Source: Guyanagaster necrorhizus
Taxonomy: Eukaryota > Basidiomycota > Agaricomycetes > Agaricales > Physalacriaceae
Length of the DNA stretch: 64,000 nt
Reading direction: 5' to 3'
Assembly (NCBI RefSeq): GCF_019112545.1
Contig: NW_025064893.1
Coordinates: forward strand, 751,221-815,220
Within the stretch, counting starts at the first letter, position 1. The number at the start of each line of letters is the position of its first letter. The notes below the pieces were generated by a model, which saw only the letters and a program-made list of their open reading frames with translations, was not told the DNA's origin and ran no database searches. The position numbers and the translations under genes were made by a program. Positions 23,301 to 35,300 of this stretch are shown here, in pieces.

Positions 23301-24294
23301 CTCAAAAGCAATCATCCTGATTGTATACTCAATGGAGTTAGCATTTGAAGGGTGGACAAAGATTTTACATGATGAGATCTACATCAAATATAGAATGCCT
23401 CAAGTTATTATCTCTGATTGGAGACCACAGTTCATCTCAAAATTTCTTGATGACCTGTACTACCTCCTCAACATTTGACATAATGCATCAATGGCTTATC
23501 ACTCACAAACAGACAGACAAATAGAATGGGCAAACCAAAAGATCAAAAAATACCTATGGTTATTCATCAACTACTGCCAGGATGATTGGATGGAATGGCT
23601 TGCTCTTGCAGCCTTTCAACACAACAATCAAGTCCACTCTGCTACTGGCAAAACACTGTTTTTTGTTAACTACAGATGACATCCAAACATTATCCACATG
23701 GAATGCATATTCATCTTGACCTCTGCCTCCTGTGATTTCATGCAAGAAATGACCAAAATCCACTCTGAAACCTAGGCCACACTAGAAAGAGCAGCCATCA
23801 TCATAAAAAAACAGTACAACAAACATTGATTCTCAGTACACTCCTATAATGTCAATGACAAGGTCTGGTTAGATACAACCAATCTCCATCTTTCTCATTC
23901 AAAATGAAAATTAGACAACAAATAAACTGGTCCATTTCTAATAGTCACTAAAATCAGTTCTTCTGCATATAAACTTTGCCTATCAACCAACTGGAAGGTT
24001 CATGATGTTTTCAATAAATCCTTTCTCACTCTCTTTCTCACTCTCATCTTTCTGAATCAAGCACAACCTTCATCTCCTCCTCCAGACTTAATCAACAATA
24101 AGAAACACTATAAAATTGATTAGATTTTAAACTATAAACTATACAAGGTGCAGGCTAAAGACAGTGGGACAACAACAATGGTTGATTATCTGGTTAATTA
24201 GAAGGGCTATGGTCTGGAATCTAACCAGTGAGTAAACAAGAAATGGATGGCTGCTGATGACATGATACAGAAGTATGAATTATTCCTAAATTAA
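20400..24294 (+). pseudogene. pol: pol of element C
   Basis: The protease motif at 20908-20919 reads DSSC, so the Gly after the catalytic Asp-Ser is lost by GGC to AGC. RT spans 21480-22230 with an intact YLDD at 21964-21975. RNase H is at about 22370-22610. The integrase finger (AGHSEITKTKK, with Cys at about 23145) and the DDE core run to about 23680. A recognisable chromodomain (about 24180-24294) ends at TAA 24292-24294. Stops are numerous, including TGA for Arg beside WGYNN. There is no C-terminal tail. Confidence 0.88.
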
Positions 24295-24327
24295 GCTATC
24301 AGGATGATGGTCTTAAGAAGGACATAA

Positions 24328-24754
24328 TGTTATGATTTTTTTACTATTTCTTTATCTTAATCCCTATTTATGCTTAGTCAGAGTGCCTAGACTAGTGCTT
24401 AGGACTGTAGGACTGGCTTAATCAGCACAACAAGCCCAGTCAGTCTTTGTCTTTTGATATAGCAACAACACTTGATGATGCACAATTGCTCTTTTGTAAA
24501 CAGTAATAACACTCAAGGACAAAGGGTATAATGACCAGGATGAATACAATAAGTAGCATTATTTATATTGACTACAATCTGTAGTATATAAGATGGCTTG
24601 CTCTCATTGATAATCTCCAGCTTCAAGCTAAAGTTTATATTTATACCATTCTATCCTCAAGCCAATCACATCAGTGAACTCTGATAGAACACTTGAATAT
24701 AAAGTGACATTAGTTTATCACATGTCTATAATTATGTGCAGCTTGGATATAACA
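24328..24754 (+). repeat. 3' LTR of element C
   Basis: 427 bp, TGTTATGATT to GATATAACA, immediately after a decayed polypurine tract (aagaaggacataa). It carries short deletions relative to the 459-bp 5' LTR. Confidence 0.92.
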
Positions 24755-25933
24755 GAAAGTCTGAGAGATATATAAAATGTCACTTCACTTGCCCTAGCAT
24801 AAATACCACAGGACTCTGTAAGAGTTCTGCTCATTAATAATACTATACTAAGTTATATTAAAGTATGACTGTAGAATAGTTAAATACCATGATGTAAAAA
24901 ATAGTATATAAGTTTCTAACCTCCAATATTGTAGTGTAAAGGCATAAAGACTTTACACTCCAACTCTTAGGATTAGTTTGTAACTTTAAGTGAGAGAATA
25001 AACTAAATATTAATATCATCACAAATGATTTGAATATTGCATAAAGCATCAAAAGCTTCTATAGGACTTTGGTCTGATTTAATAGAAGGTTTTGAATTGC
25101 ACTCTAGCCTGAAAATAAGAGAGTAGTGTCTAAAGGGCACTCTTTTGAGTTTTTGAGGCATTTGTAATGCAAGGCACTACAGGTGGTAGAGATTCAAACT
25201 CTTTGAATCTGTAGATGGAGTTTTATTATGTTTTTGTGTCTCTGGATCATATAGGTTTGAACTCTGTAGATCTATGATTAGTTTGGAAGCTTGAGCATAT
25301 AGGTTCAAACTCTTTGGTACTTGTGGATATATTTGTAAAGTGTTTCTGCTTAGACCTTGAAGCTTTAAGTAATGTATTATATGTGTTAAAATCTTTGAGT
25401 TTGGTCTAAGCAGTGCTTAAGATGTTTTGAGCATTTTGTAAGAGTGTTTTGAAGTATTGTGTTGTGATATAGTACTCTTTCCTTGAGGCTCAGCAACATT
25501 TGTTGCTCTTCTTGTTAAATAAAAAGCTTTGAGACTTAGAGAGATCTTGATCATAAACATACACTATTGCTATTTATGCACAGTGGATCACTGAAGATAC
25601 AATTGTATTGGTCATTACTACTCTTATCACATTATAATCTCCAACAAACTAAGAGTGTTGTATTTGTATGTTGATGTGAGTGTGATCAGCAGATATTTTT
25701 TTTGCTGTATCAGTTTTTAGCTTGCACATGCAATCATCTTTTCAACATCAAAACTCAATATTGCTATATTCATATTCACAAGCATATGCCTAACTATATC
25801 AATTGTTGGATTTATTATTTACAATGTCATATAGATTCTATGGAGAGTATAAGAATGAAAAAGAGAATTGAAAGAATAAAATACTCAAAGAAGAATAGGC
25901 AACATCTATTATGCCTTTCAGGCAGTAATATAC
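24755..25933. other. Unclassified host sequence between C and F
   Basis: AT-rich and CpG-poor. Imperfect repeats around the word TTCAAACTCTTTG occur at about 25192, 25254 and 25302. A region at about 25495-25545 resembles an LTR terminus or polyadenylation segment (GTTAAATAAAAAGC). From about 25850 the plus strand has a weak coding remnant that continues beyond F at 51091. I do not recognise a family. The last five bases, tatac, are F's target duplication. Confidence 0.4.
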
Positions 25934-26451
25934 TGTTAAGCCCAAACTCCACATGACTATCAACACATGATAAACAGTTCAGAACCTTGCACTTCAGATT
26001 AGACTGACTGAGTTCACTGATATGTCAATAGAGGTGTGTGGTCAAGGCAGTCGCAAGTCACTCAAGATAGAATGGTAGAGGATAAACTTTAGCTTGAAGC
26101 TGGAGTATTACAGCAAGAGCTATGCTACTTAAATACTGTTCTGTTATCTAACTATTAATAGGCTTTCATAAAAGATATTGTCTGCTGTAGAGCTGTTACC
26201 CCCTGCTGTTGCTGGGCTCTCCACAAAAGCTGTTGTCCTGCTGTTGTGCTGTTACTGCTGTGCTGCAGTTGGAGAACAAAAGGAGTATTGTCTCTCTCTT
26301 CATAGCACACAGCAACGATAAGATGATGACTGACTGGAATTGCTGAGCTAAGCATTCCCATAGTCCTAAGTGCTGGCCTAAGCACCCTGACTAAGCAAAG
26401 ATAAGGGTCACTTTTGAAAGAAAAGAAAAGAAAATAGGAAAAATTGTAACA
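25934..26451 (-). repeat. 3' LTR of element F
   Basis: 518 bp, TGTTAAGCCC to ATTGTAACA on the plus strand. It pairs with 50568-51085 and matches the solo LTR at 122-639. The inner flank ttaccctctccttaag is the complement of the polypurine tract. Confidence 0.95.
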
Positions 26452-26488
26452 TTACCCTCTCCTTAAGACCATTGTTCCAATGGTTAAG

Positions 26489-27656
26489 TTAGGATAAGTC
26501 ATCCAGACCAGTAGGTGATGGCTGATTTATTTGACTGCTTGGCATCTCATTGCCAGGCTTCAAACAAGTTGAAGGGGTGGTACATTGCTCTTCACTGTAT
26601 GTCCTCTGGTTGAACTTTTCATTCCATGTTCCTATATGTCCTCTGCTGATCTGAGGTGGCTGATCTGCTGGATCTGTCATTGGATATGTTTGCAGATTCA
26701 TAAAGACTTTGACCACAGGTGGATGTATTTGTTCAGGAGTAATATTGAACAAGACCCCCTCTATGTCGGTTTTGTTGATCCTGTGTTTATAGTCTTGAAT
26801 TGCCTCTTCTGCATTCATGTATTTCTTGTTGATCCATTGGTTTGATTCTGGTCCATATTCTTTCCAGCTGACTAGATAGTCAACAGTTGTTTTCATGCCT
26901 CTATCTTGTGCTTTAACCTTTTGGGTTTTGTGGTTTAGCACTTCATCAATTTTGTAGTGTTCTTCATCATCAATGAGTTCTGCTGGAGGTGGAGGTGGTC
27001 ATTCTTGGTTTGAAAAAGCTAGTGCCATGTATGGTGTCAACAATGTTTCATTAAAAACATTATGAATTTTCCAAGTTGCTGGGAGTTGCAACTTGTATGC
27101 AGAATTGCTGATTTTGGTGATGACTTTGAATAGACCCATTCCTTTGTCTGCAAGCTTCTGCTTTGGCCTTGGGAGGTGAAGATTTGTAGTATCCAACCAG
27201 ACCTTGTCATTGGTTGAATATTCATGTGGTGGCTGTCAATGTTTATCATATTGCTTCTTCATTGTTGAAGCAGCTTTTTCCAGAGCTGTCTTGATTTCCT
27301 CATGGATCTTTGCTATTGTGGTTGCAAAGTCTGTTGATGCCAGTGTCATCATGTGGACTCACCCTGTTTGTACAACTGGTGGATTCTATCTGTAGTTCAC
27401 AAAGAATGGCGTTTTGCCTATTGCTGAGTGAATTCTGTTATTGTATTGGAATGCCACTAATGCTAGCCATTCCATCCAATCATCCTGTTGGTAATTGATG
27501 AAAAGTCTCAGATACTTTTCGATTTCTTGATTTGCCCATTCTGTTTAGCTGTTTATCTGTAGGTGATATGCTGTTGAAGCATTTTATTTGATATTGAGGA
27601 GTCAGTATAAGTCATCCAAGAATTTGGATATGAATTGTGGTCCTCTGTCTGAAATT
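26489..27656 (-). pseudogene. pol: pol of element F, C-terminal part
   Basis: Downstream piece of F's pol after the G insertion: end of the integrase core (NQEIEKYL-type segment), a GPY-like module at about 27200-27000 (WLDTTNLHLPRPKQKLADKG), then a chromodomain with LVSWKEYGPESNQW at about 26860. Unlike the short-LTR subfamily, the frame continues about 100 residues past the chromodomain to TAA 26491-26489. That tail is rich in Pro, Gln and Asp and includes YSEEQCTTP, which is also present in G. Confidence 0.87.
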
Positions 27657-28172
27657 TGTTATGATTTTTCCTATTTTCTTTTCTTTTCCCTCAGAAATAA
27701 CCTCTATCTTCACTTAGTCAGGGTGCTTAGGCCAGTGCTTAGGACTGTGGGAACACTTAGCTCAGCAACCCAGTCAGTCACTCTCCTATCGTGTTGCTGT
27801 GTGCTGTGAAGGGAGAGACGTACTCCTTTTGTCTTTGACTTGCAGTGCAACGACAACAGCACAACAGCAAGACAACAGCTTTTGTGGAGAGCCTGGCAAC
27901 AGCAGGGGTAACAGCTCTACAGCAGATAATATCTTTTGTGAACATTTATTTATAGCATGATAACAGAACAGTATTTAAGTAGCATAGCTCTTGCTGTAAT
28001 ACTCCAGCTTTGAGCTAAAGTTTTATCCTCACCATCTTATCTCAAGCGAACTGCAAATGTCTTGACTACATAACACTAGTCACTCACAAGTGGACTCTGA
28101 CAGTATAACCTGAAGTGTGAGGTTCTGTCAGTTTATCATGTGTCTCTAGTCACATAGAATTTGGGCTTAACA
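27657..28172 (+). repeat. 5' LTR of element G
   Basis: 516 bp, TGTTATGATT to GGCTTAACA. It is nearly identical to its partner at 43665-44180, whose terminal TAACA has become TAATA. Confidence 0.95.
27972..28018 (+). promoter_or_regulatory. LTR core promoter and presumed RNA start of element G
   Basis: A TATTTAA box at 27972-27978 is followed 34 nt downstream by AGCTTTGAGCTAA (28006-28018). The spacing fits a TATA box and start site. The 13-mer is exactly complementary to the primer site at 28174-28186, so it is probably the 5' end of the transcript (inference). Confidence 0.6.
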
Positions 28173-28173
28173 A

Positions 28174-28186
28174 TTAGCTCAAAGCT
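28174..28186 (+). promoter_or_regulatory. Self-priming primer-binding site of element G
   Basis: TTAGCTCAAAGCT, one base after the LTR end, is the exact reverse complement of LTR 28006-28018 (13/13). No tRNA 3'-end match (a TGG start) is present here. Confidence 0.68.
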
Positions 28187-28228
28187 TCTTGCTTCCCTTT
28201 CTCAGGCCTAACCATGCTGAGAAACTGA

Positions 28229-29569
28229 ATGCCCCCTGCCTTAAATCCATCCGACCTGAATTTTACTCACAAGTTCTTTGAACTCTTGGCTTCTATCATC
28301 GGAACACTGATCGGTTTATTGGTGATCATATAGCTGTGCTGTGGATGCCAATCTATTACTGCCTGGGCCATTCGACACTACCAAGAGTTCTAGTGTATCC
28401 ATACAATTCTCTGAAATGTCACACCAGACCTCCCTCACCACAACATCCCTGCCTCTGTCTGAAACTCCATCTGACACCCTGAAGAAACAGAAGACAAGCC
28501 TGAAGGCTCGACTGAAGAACATTCTAGGAAAGAGGAGGAGCAGCAGCAGCAACATGAGTACCCTCCAAGACCCCTATCAGCAATCATCCAAGACCCTGGA
28601 AACCCTTGGGCTACAGGATTTCAATGACTCTGACTTGACACCCCCATCCCCTCCCCTGAGTGCAGCATCGCTGCATCAAGAACAACTGTCACCTAGTCTG
28701 GAATTGGATGCCAGGCTAGAGACTCCCTGGATGCTGTTCAGATGGCTCTAAGCACCAGAAGTACCAACTGGCATCAACCCTGACATACCCCATCAGCAAG
28801 GAGCAGTGAAAGGGGAACAAGGGTCAGTAGTCCTGACCCCTTCTTTGATGACACCAATAGAGACAAAGTCCGATACTGGCAAGCAGCATCAAGAGCAGCC
28901 AGTAGAATAGAACAGGGAAGAGCCTCACATCTACCAAGACATAATCCAATGATACCAAACCCAATACAATCAAACCCCCAATCTCTTGCTGAGTTTCTCG
29001 AAGGACAAGCATAGACTGACCACCAGACCAGTTATCGACATACCCCAGTCAGCACTACTGACTCTCCATTCTGGAAACCAGCCACTCTCACCAGTGAGCC
29101 CGATCCTTAGACCAGGCCAATTGCCAGAGTTGTCCATATTGATGACTACCACCAGAGGAAGCTGACACTCCTCGATGATGACCATCCATTATCATATGGG
29201 ACAGACACCATCGCCGAAACTGACAATATCCCCATCTGGGAAGATGAGATACCATCAGACCAGGGAATAATCGGAGGTGATGACAAGCATATTGACCCCA
29301 CCAGGAACCTCAAAAGGGTTCTCAATAGGCCAATCACTGCCCTCTTCCTTCATCCCCGGTTCTACAGAAACTTCCACCGGTATTGCAGAGCAATGGTACT
29401 GCCAGTAGAAGGAGAGGAGGAGCAGCCTGACTGGGAGCCTACTCTTCGACCTGGACCTGATGATGCCGAGCCAAGTACTCAGCCCCAACCTACTTGCCCC
29501 AGAAACCTTCGGCCAGCAAGACAGTTCCCTCCTTGAGGAGACCACCAACAAGAGGGCCAAAGGGGATGA
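28229..29569 (+). pseudogene. ORF1 of element G
   Basis: Upstream-of-gag protein, ATG 28229 to TGA 29567-29569, 447 codons, in the -1 frame relative to gag. Residues from about 21 include LLASIIGTLIGLLVII, one predicted membrane helix, then LCCGCQSITAWAIRHYQEF. After a charged low-complexity middle, the C-terminal third is well preserved: VLNRPITALFLHPRFYRNF and YCRAM, shared with F (49353 on) and more distantly with B and E. The last 110 bp overlap gag. Seven or so internal stops are mostly TGA or TAG. The family is unknown to me. Confidence 0.65.
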
Positions 29570-31304
29570 TAAGACCAAGGAGGAGGACCAAGACAGCCAG
29601 AGGGTGGACTCCATCCTTGAGTGGGGAAGTATCGTCAGCACAACCACATGCCAAGAACAGGAGAAGAAACGATAAGAACGAGAGGTGCAGGAGAAGGAAT
29701 TTATTCGGTTATACCAAGAACAGGTAGCTGAGTTGTGGAAGGATGATTGCTGGCTATGATCATTCCTAGGACAAAGGTATGCCACTGCTGATCCCATTGA
29801 GCAGGAAGAGATCTTACAGTATGCCATGACAGAGTGTGCCATTTTTAATTTCAATCAGCAGTTTTTGCATTATCAGATGATGGCAATGCCACTATATCGA
29901 CCAAGGTTCGGCAAATGGGAGGCACCAATGCTGTGGACTCTAAGTGTGATGCTGCCCAAGTCGGCATACACGGCATCCTCTATTCAAACGGCGACATCTA
30001 GATATTCACTCACTACATCAGCCATCTGCAGCACAGCATCTCAGCTGACCCAATCCTACAGACAGCCAAGAACCTATCACCCAAACCCCTGGACCAGCAC
30101 AGGAAGCCGATTATTGGGAGGACAGCCACCACCCGATAAAGCTGAAGGAAGCAGGCTGGCCCCTACTGATTCAAAGATGGATGATTCCGAAGCAACAGCA
30201 CAGGGGTGGACCATCAAAGATGGGCAGATCGTACAAAAAGAAGGATCTCAGACACTAAAAAGCTCCATCGCCAACGATGAGTTCTTACATTCCTTTCCAG
30301 GACCGCTGACAGATTGGGCTGATCCCTCTGGGGGGGAACCCCTGAATCCAATGTCGCCTCTTGATCTGAAGGTGCATATACTAAATGTCAGACTGACACT
30401 TGGGCAGGAGCCCCTTCCTTTTAAAGGGGCTTCAGATGATATTGACTGTTTTCTCATAGACTGCGACCAATACTTCCAGGTTTTTGTCTTGTACTTCCTC
30501 TATGACATGTACAAGGTAAACTATGCCACCACCTACTTTGAAGACAAAGCAAAAGTATGATGGGTACTGTTAGCCCCTAACTTCTGGTTGACTATCCAAC
30601 AACACCACCAGTATCCCACCTGGACAGTATTGAAGCAAATGATCTGTGACAAGTTCACAGACCCTGCAGTATGAGAAGTCCACAGGTTGAAGATGAAGGA
30701 ATACAAGATGGATGACAAAGTGGCACTGGACTACTTCGACAAATTGGAGCGACTCAGGAAACTTGCCAGAATCTGAGAAGATGTAGCCAACTCAGGATAA
30801 ATGGTTGAGTATATAAAGCGAGGAGTGCTGCCTCATTATCTGAAGACCATTTTGGACTTTGGCCATAGCATGCCAATCGGCTATGATGATTGGAAGGCAC
30901 AAATCATCCTAATGTGGCAGGAGCGACAATGACAGAAGGTGGAGGCAGCAAACCTGTGGGACCAACACAAGTACCAGGGACAGGGCTCGAAGCCCTCAAC
31001 CTCTCATGCGACCACATCCATCAGGCCCAGTGGCTCAGCTCCAACTTCCTAGAATGACGGGAAGCGAACTGGTAAGGGTCCAAGTATCAGAATGGACAAG
31101 CAGATTGACATGGATTGCCTCAAGAAGAAGGGGAAGTGCTTTAATTGTGGTCAACCTGGCCACATGGCATGAAATTGCTTGGAGAAGAAGAACAAGTGCA
31201 TGTGGGAAGATATCAGGGCACAGATCGCAGAATTAGCAAAGGAAGAACAAGACCTCAGAGATGATGACAAACCTGAGGAGGTAAAAGACAGGGCCGAGCA
31301 GTAG
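29460..31304 (+). pseudogene. gag: gag of element G
   Basis: ATG 29460 lies in a DLDxMMP context that F shares, hence this start. An acidic N-terminal region is followed by EFIRLYQEQVAELWKDD and EEILQYAMTECAIF, the helical block before capsid. The capsid-like block at about 30415-30560 has PFKGASDDIDCFLIDCDQYF. The knuckle CFNCGQPGHMA begins at 31137; its last Cys is retained, but a codon before it has decayed. The stop is TAG 31302-31304. Pol follows in the -1 frame. Internal stops, including TAA at about 29673, disable it. Confidence 0.83.
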
Positions 31305-31907
31305 GCAATTTGACTGCCTTGGCCAAGGACAAGAGTAGTAAGAGACAGACTAATATTTCTCCTTCTGTAGTTTCCACTCCTATATCTAAATTATGTGTGT
31401 ATTTGAATATACCCAACCTTACTATGCAGAATCCAGAATCACCTAAGAAACCAACTTCTATAACTCAAGCACCAACGAAGGGCCGAAGAGGGGCAGAGAG
31501 CCCCAAAGGTGCATTATCATCAATAATTTCTCAAGCTAAAAAGATAAAACAGACTCAATCGCCTTTGGGCCAAACAGGGGTAGAGAACCCCACAGATTGG
31601 CTAAAGCCATTCAACACCGAATGGACTTGGTGAGCCATCAAAGATGCCAAAGATGAAGCATCGGCGAAAGCTGTACTCAAGAACTGGGTTCATAAGACCT
31701 GAATCGAGGAAGTGATCAACAATATGATCACAGAAATATGTGCAGTAGAGCGATGTCAAGCCCTGGAATGGCTTGATGAATTACATGAACCACAAAAATT
31801 CATCTGACAAGCCAAATCTACAGGAAAGGATTTACTAGCCAAAGCACAGATCAAGACATTAACATCTCGATTGACCCATGCAGTCACTGCCCTAATCGAC
31901 AGTGGCT
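31305..31907 (+). pseudogene. pol: pol of element G, N-terminal part (to protease active site)
   Basis: Starts in the -1 frame at the gag stop. It contains the linker with WLKPFNTEWTW, the helical pre-protease segment ending WLDELHEPQKFI, and the beginning of the aspartic protease, ALIDSG. Element H interrupts just after the catalytic Asp-Ser-Gly codons. The motif resumes with CTGSS at 39968. Confidence 0.87.
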
Positions 31908-32335
31908 TGTTAGGCTCAAGCGTCACGTGGGCAGATACACGTGATAAACAGATGTTCCTTCGCACTTCGAGGAATCACCTGAGTCCACTTAATATGTACC
32001 CATTTGATGTGACACAAGGTCAGACATTGACTCGAGGTAGAATGGCGTGTATAAACTTTAGCTCGAAGCTGGGATTTACCAGCAAGAGCGTTGGTTCTTA
32101 AATACTGTACAGATGTCTCCTAATTATACTACTTGCTTATTATGTATGTCTGTGTCCATGGTGCCTGTTGTCCTTGGGCATCGCTACTGTACATAAAAGG
32201 ATGATTGTATTGTCGTTGGGCTCAACCATCGTAGTGACTTGATGGGCAGGTTAGTTGTGCTGACTAAGCTTCCTACGGTCTTATGCCTAAGCGTAAATAG
32301 GGGTAAAAGGGAATAAAAGGGAAAAATTCGTAACA
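31908..32335 (-). repeat. 3' LTR of element H
   Basis: 428 bp, TGTTAGGCTC to TTCGTAACA on the plus strand. It keeps an unmutated TTAGCTCGAAGCT (at about 32057), the probable ancestral form of the priming 13-mer. It differs from 39535-39962 at about 22 sites. Confidence 0.96.
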
Positions 32336-32368
32336 TTACCCCCTGCTTAAGACCATCGTCCTGATGGC

Positions 32369-35300
32369 TTAATTAAAGGATAATTCATAGTCGTGTATGG
32401 CGTCATCAGCGTTCATGTATTTTTCATTTATCCATTGATTTGATTCTGGGCCATACCCTTTCCAACTGACGAGATAGTCCACCGTCATCATCATACTGCC
32501 CCCATGGGCTTTGACTTTTCAGAGTTTGTGATTTAAGACTTGATCGATTTCGTAGTGTTCCTTGTTATCAATCAATTCGGGGGGTGGAGGTGGTGGTCGT
32601 ACTTGGTTAGGGAAGGCTGGTGCTATATACAGAGTCAGGAGAGATTCATTGAATACGTCGTGGATTTTCCATCCTGATGGTAGTTTCAGTTTATAGGCGG
32701 ATTCTCCGACTTTTGCCATGATAGTAAAGGGGCCTGTGCGTTTGTCGGCGAGTTTTCGTTTTGGCCAGGGGAGGTGGAGGTTAGTTGTATCGAGCCAGAC
32801 TTTATCATGGGTCTGGTATATATGGGCTGCACGTCGGTGTTTATCATACTGGTGTTTCATGGCGTTTGCTGTTTTTTCTAGCGCAGCTTTTGTTTCGGTG
32901 TGAATTTTTTCCAATGTCGCTGTGAAGGTTGTGGATGCAGGGGTTGTTGTTTTGTGATGGCTTGTTTGTGCGACGTGTGGATGTCAGCCATGGTTGACGA
33001 AGAAGGGTGTCAAATCTGTAGCGGAGTGTACCCTGTTATTGTGTTGAAAGGCTGCGAGTGCTAACCATTCAACCCAATCATCTTGTCGATAGTTGATAAA
33101 TAGGTGTAGGTATTTTTCAACTTCTTGGTTTGCCCGTTCGGTCTGACTGTCGGTCTGTGGATGATAGGCTGTAGATGCATTTCGTTTTATCTGCAGTAGC
33201 TTGTATAGGTCATCGAGGAATTTTGAAATGAATTGTGGTCCTTGGTCAGAGATGACCACTTGTGGCATCCCATACTTGGCATATACCTTGTCACGCAAGA
33301 TTTTTGCCCATCCCTCCGAGGTTAGTTTGGTGGAACATGCGACTGGAATGATTGTTTTGGAGAACCGATCAACTATGATGAGGATCGCGTCATAGCCATT
33401 GCAGTCTGGTAATCCCATGATCATATCTACAGAGATATGGGTCCATAGTTGTGACGGTACTTCATTCGGGTGTAAGGGTGCTGGTCATGATTGTGTTGAC
33501 ACCTTCCCCCTTTGGCATGTCTCGCAGGCCTTGACGTATGAGGCAATGTCACTGCTGAGTTTAGGCCACCAATAATTTCGCAGGACGAGTTCCTTTGTTT
33601 TGGCAATGCTGGGATGCCCTGCCATGGCATAGTCGTGGCAAGTCGCAATGATTTCTCTGCACAGTCATTGAACTCGTGGAATATAAATTCTCCCATTGTA
33701 ATGGATTATTCCATCTTCCTTTGTCATTCCCCATTCGTGGTTGAGTGAGGTGGCAATTTTTTGATCCCACTGATATGTATCCTGTGTTGCGCTTTTGATG
33801 CGCTCATGTATTTCCTCCTCTGTCGGCATTATTAGTGCTCAGAAGTGTTCAGGGCATAGGATGGTAATCCCATCATTGTCGTTTCTTCCTTGATTGTGGT
33901 CTGCATGGCGGGAGAGGAAGTTGGCTTTTTTGTTAGCGACCCCGGCCTTATGATGGAGTGTGTATTGATATTGGGTGAGCTCAGTGACCCATCAAGCTTG
34001 GTGATGGTTCAGCTTTTGAGGTTGACGGAAGTACCTAAGATTTTGGTGGTCCATCCAGATCTCGAAAGTGTCGGCTGCCCCAATTAGATAATGTCACCAC
34101 TCTTCAAGGGCAAGCATTATCGCGAGTAATTCCTTGTCATAAATCTTGTAGTTCCTCTCAGTCATGGTCAATGCTTTTGAGAGAAAAGCGACAGGGCACC
34201 ATTTCTCATCCTGTTCCTGGGATAATATGGTGCCTATGGCCCCTTCACTGGAATCGGCCTCCACATGAAACCTCCCTTCTTGAGATGGTATGGCGAGGAC
34301 TACGTCTTCTGCTAGTCGTCACTTCAAGTCTTTAAAGGCGAGTTGTTGAGGAGTTTCCCATCCCCATGGGGTATTTCCTGTGAGTTGTGTCATGGGGCAG
34401 ACAATTTTGCTGTAATCTCGTATGAACTGCCTGTAAAAATTGGTGAAGCCAAGAAAGGATTGTAATTCCTTTTTCTTGGTGGGGGTTGGCCAATCTACTA
34501 CCTCCACGACCTTTATCGGATCCATGTGAATGCTCCCTTCGCTGATGATTACTCCAAGGTACTCGGTTTCTAGCATCTCAAACTCGCATTTCTCCGCTTT
34601 GAGGAACAGTTTGTGCTTCCTCATGAGAGCAAGTACCCGTCGGACCAGATCATGGTGTTCTTCCCTTGTCTTGGACATTATGAGGATATCATCGAGATAA
34701 ATGGTCACTTTTCTGGTGGCGATGAGATCTTTGAATATATCATTCATCATCCACTGGAAGGTAGCTGGGGAGTTGGTCAAACCGAAGAACATTACGGTGG
34801 GTTCAAACAATCCTCGATTGGTCCTGAACGCGGCCTTCCACTTGTCTCCTTCCTTGATCCGGACATTATTGTACCCCTAGCAGACATCAAGTTTAGTGTA
34901 ATACTTGGCCCCTCAGAGTTTGTCTATTAGTTCTGAGATCAGTGGCAGTGGATATCTGTTCTTGATGGTCATTTCGTTTAATTTACGATAGTTCTGTACA
35001 GGTCGAAGTTTGCTGTCCTTCTTTTTTACGAAGAAGAAGGGGGAAGCCATGGGGGACTTTGACGGTCGAATTCACCTGGAGGATAAGTTCTCGTCTAAGA
35101 ACTTATCGAGCTCTAATTGTTCCTGACTACTGAGGGGGTAGGTTTTGCAGTCGAGGTTTGCGTTGGCGTTGGGGATCAGTTTGATTGCATGATCCCAAGG
35201 TTTTGGAAGTGGGAGTTCATCGAAACTCTCTTTCTCGAAGAGGTCCCGATAGTCACATGCCCACTCTGGTACTATTTCTTTGAAGGTCTTCTCCTTCTTC

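Larger units (their letters stand above)
8805..24754 (+). mobile_element. Element C: Ty3/gypsy chromovirus interrupted by element B
   Basis: A full element: 5' LTR 8805-9263, ORF1 start, element B (9577-17546), rest of ORF1, gag, pol and 3' LTR 24328-24754. The flanks are gcaag (8800-8804) and gaaag (24755-24759), a target duplication with one change. Its sequence resumes at 17552 exactly after B's cagag duplication. CpG is almost absent and stops are frequent. It is the closest relative of B in this window. Confidence 0.93.

Noticed and set aside
25140..25460. CRISPR-like array
   Set aside because: Repeats are imperfect, too short and irregular, and the context is eukaryotic.
29255..29854. 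199-codon minus-strand open frame
   Set aside because: It is antisense to ORF1 and gag of element G, both of which have better conservation across copies. Treated as a shadow.
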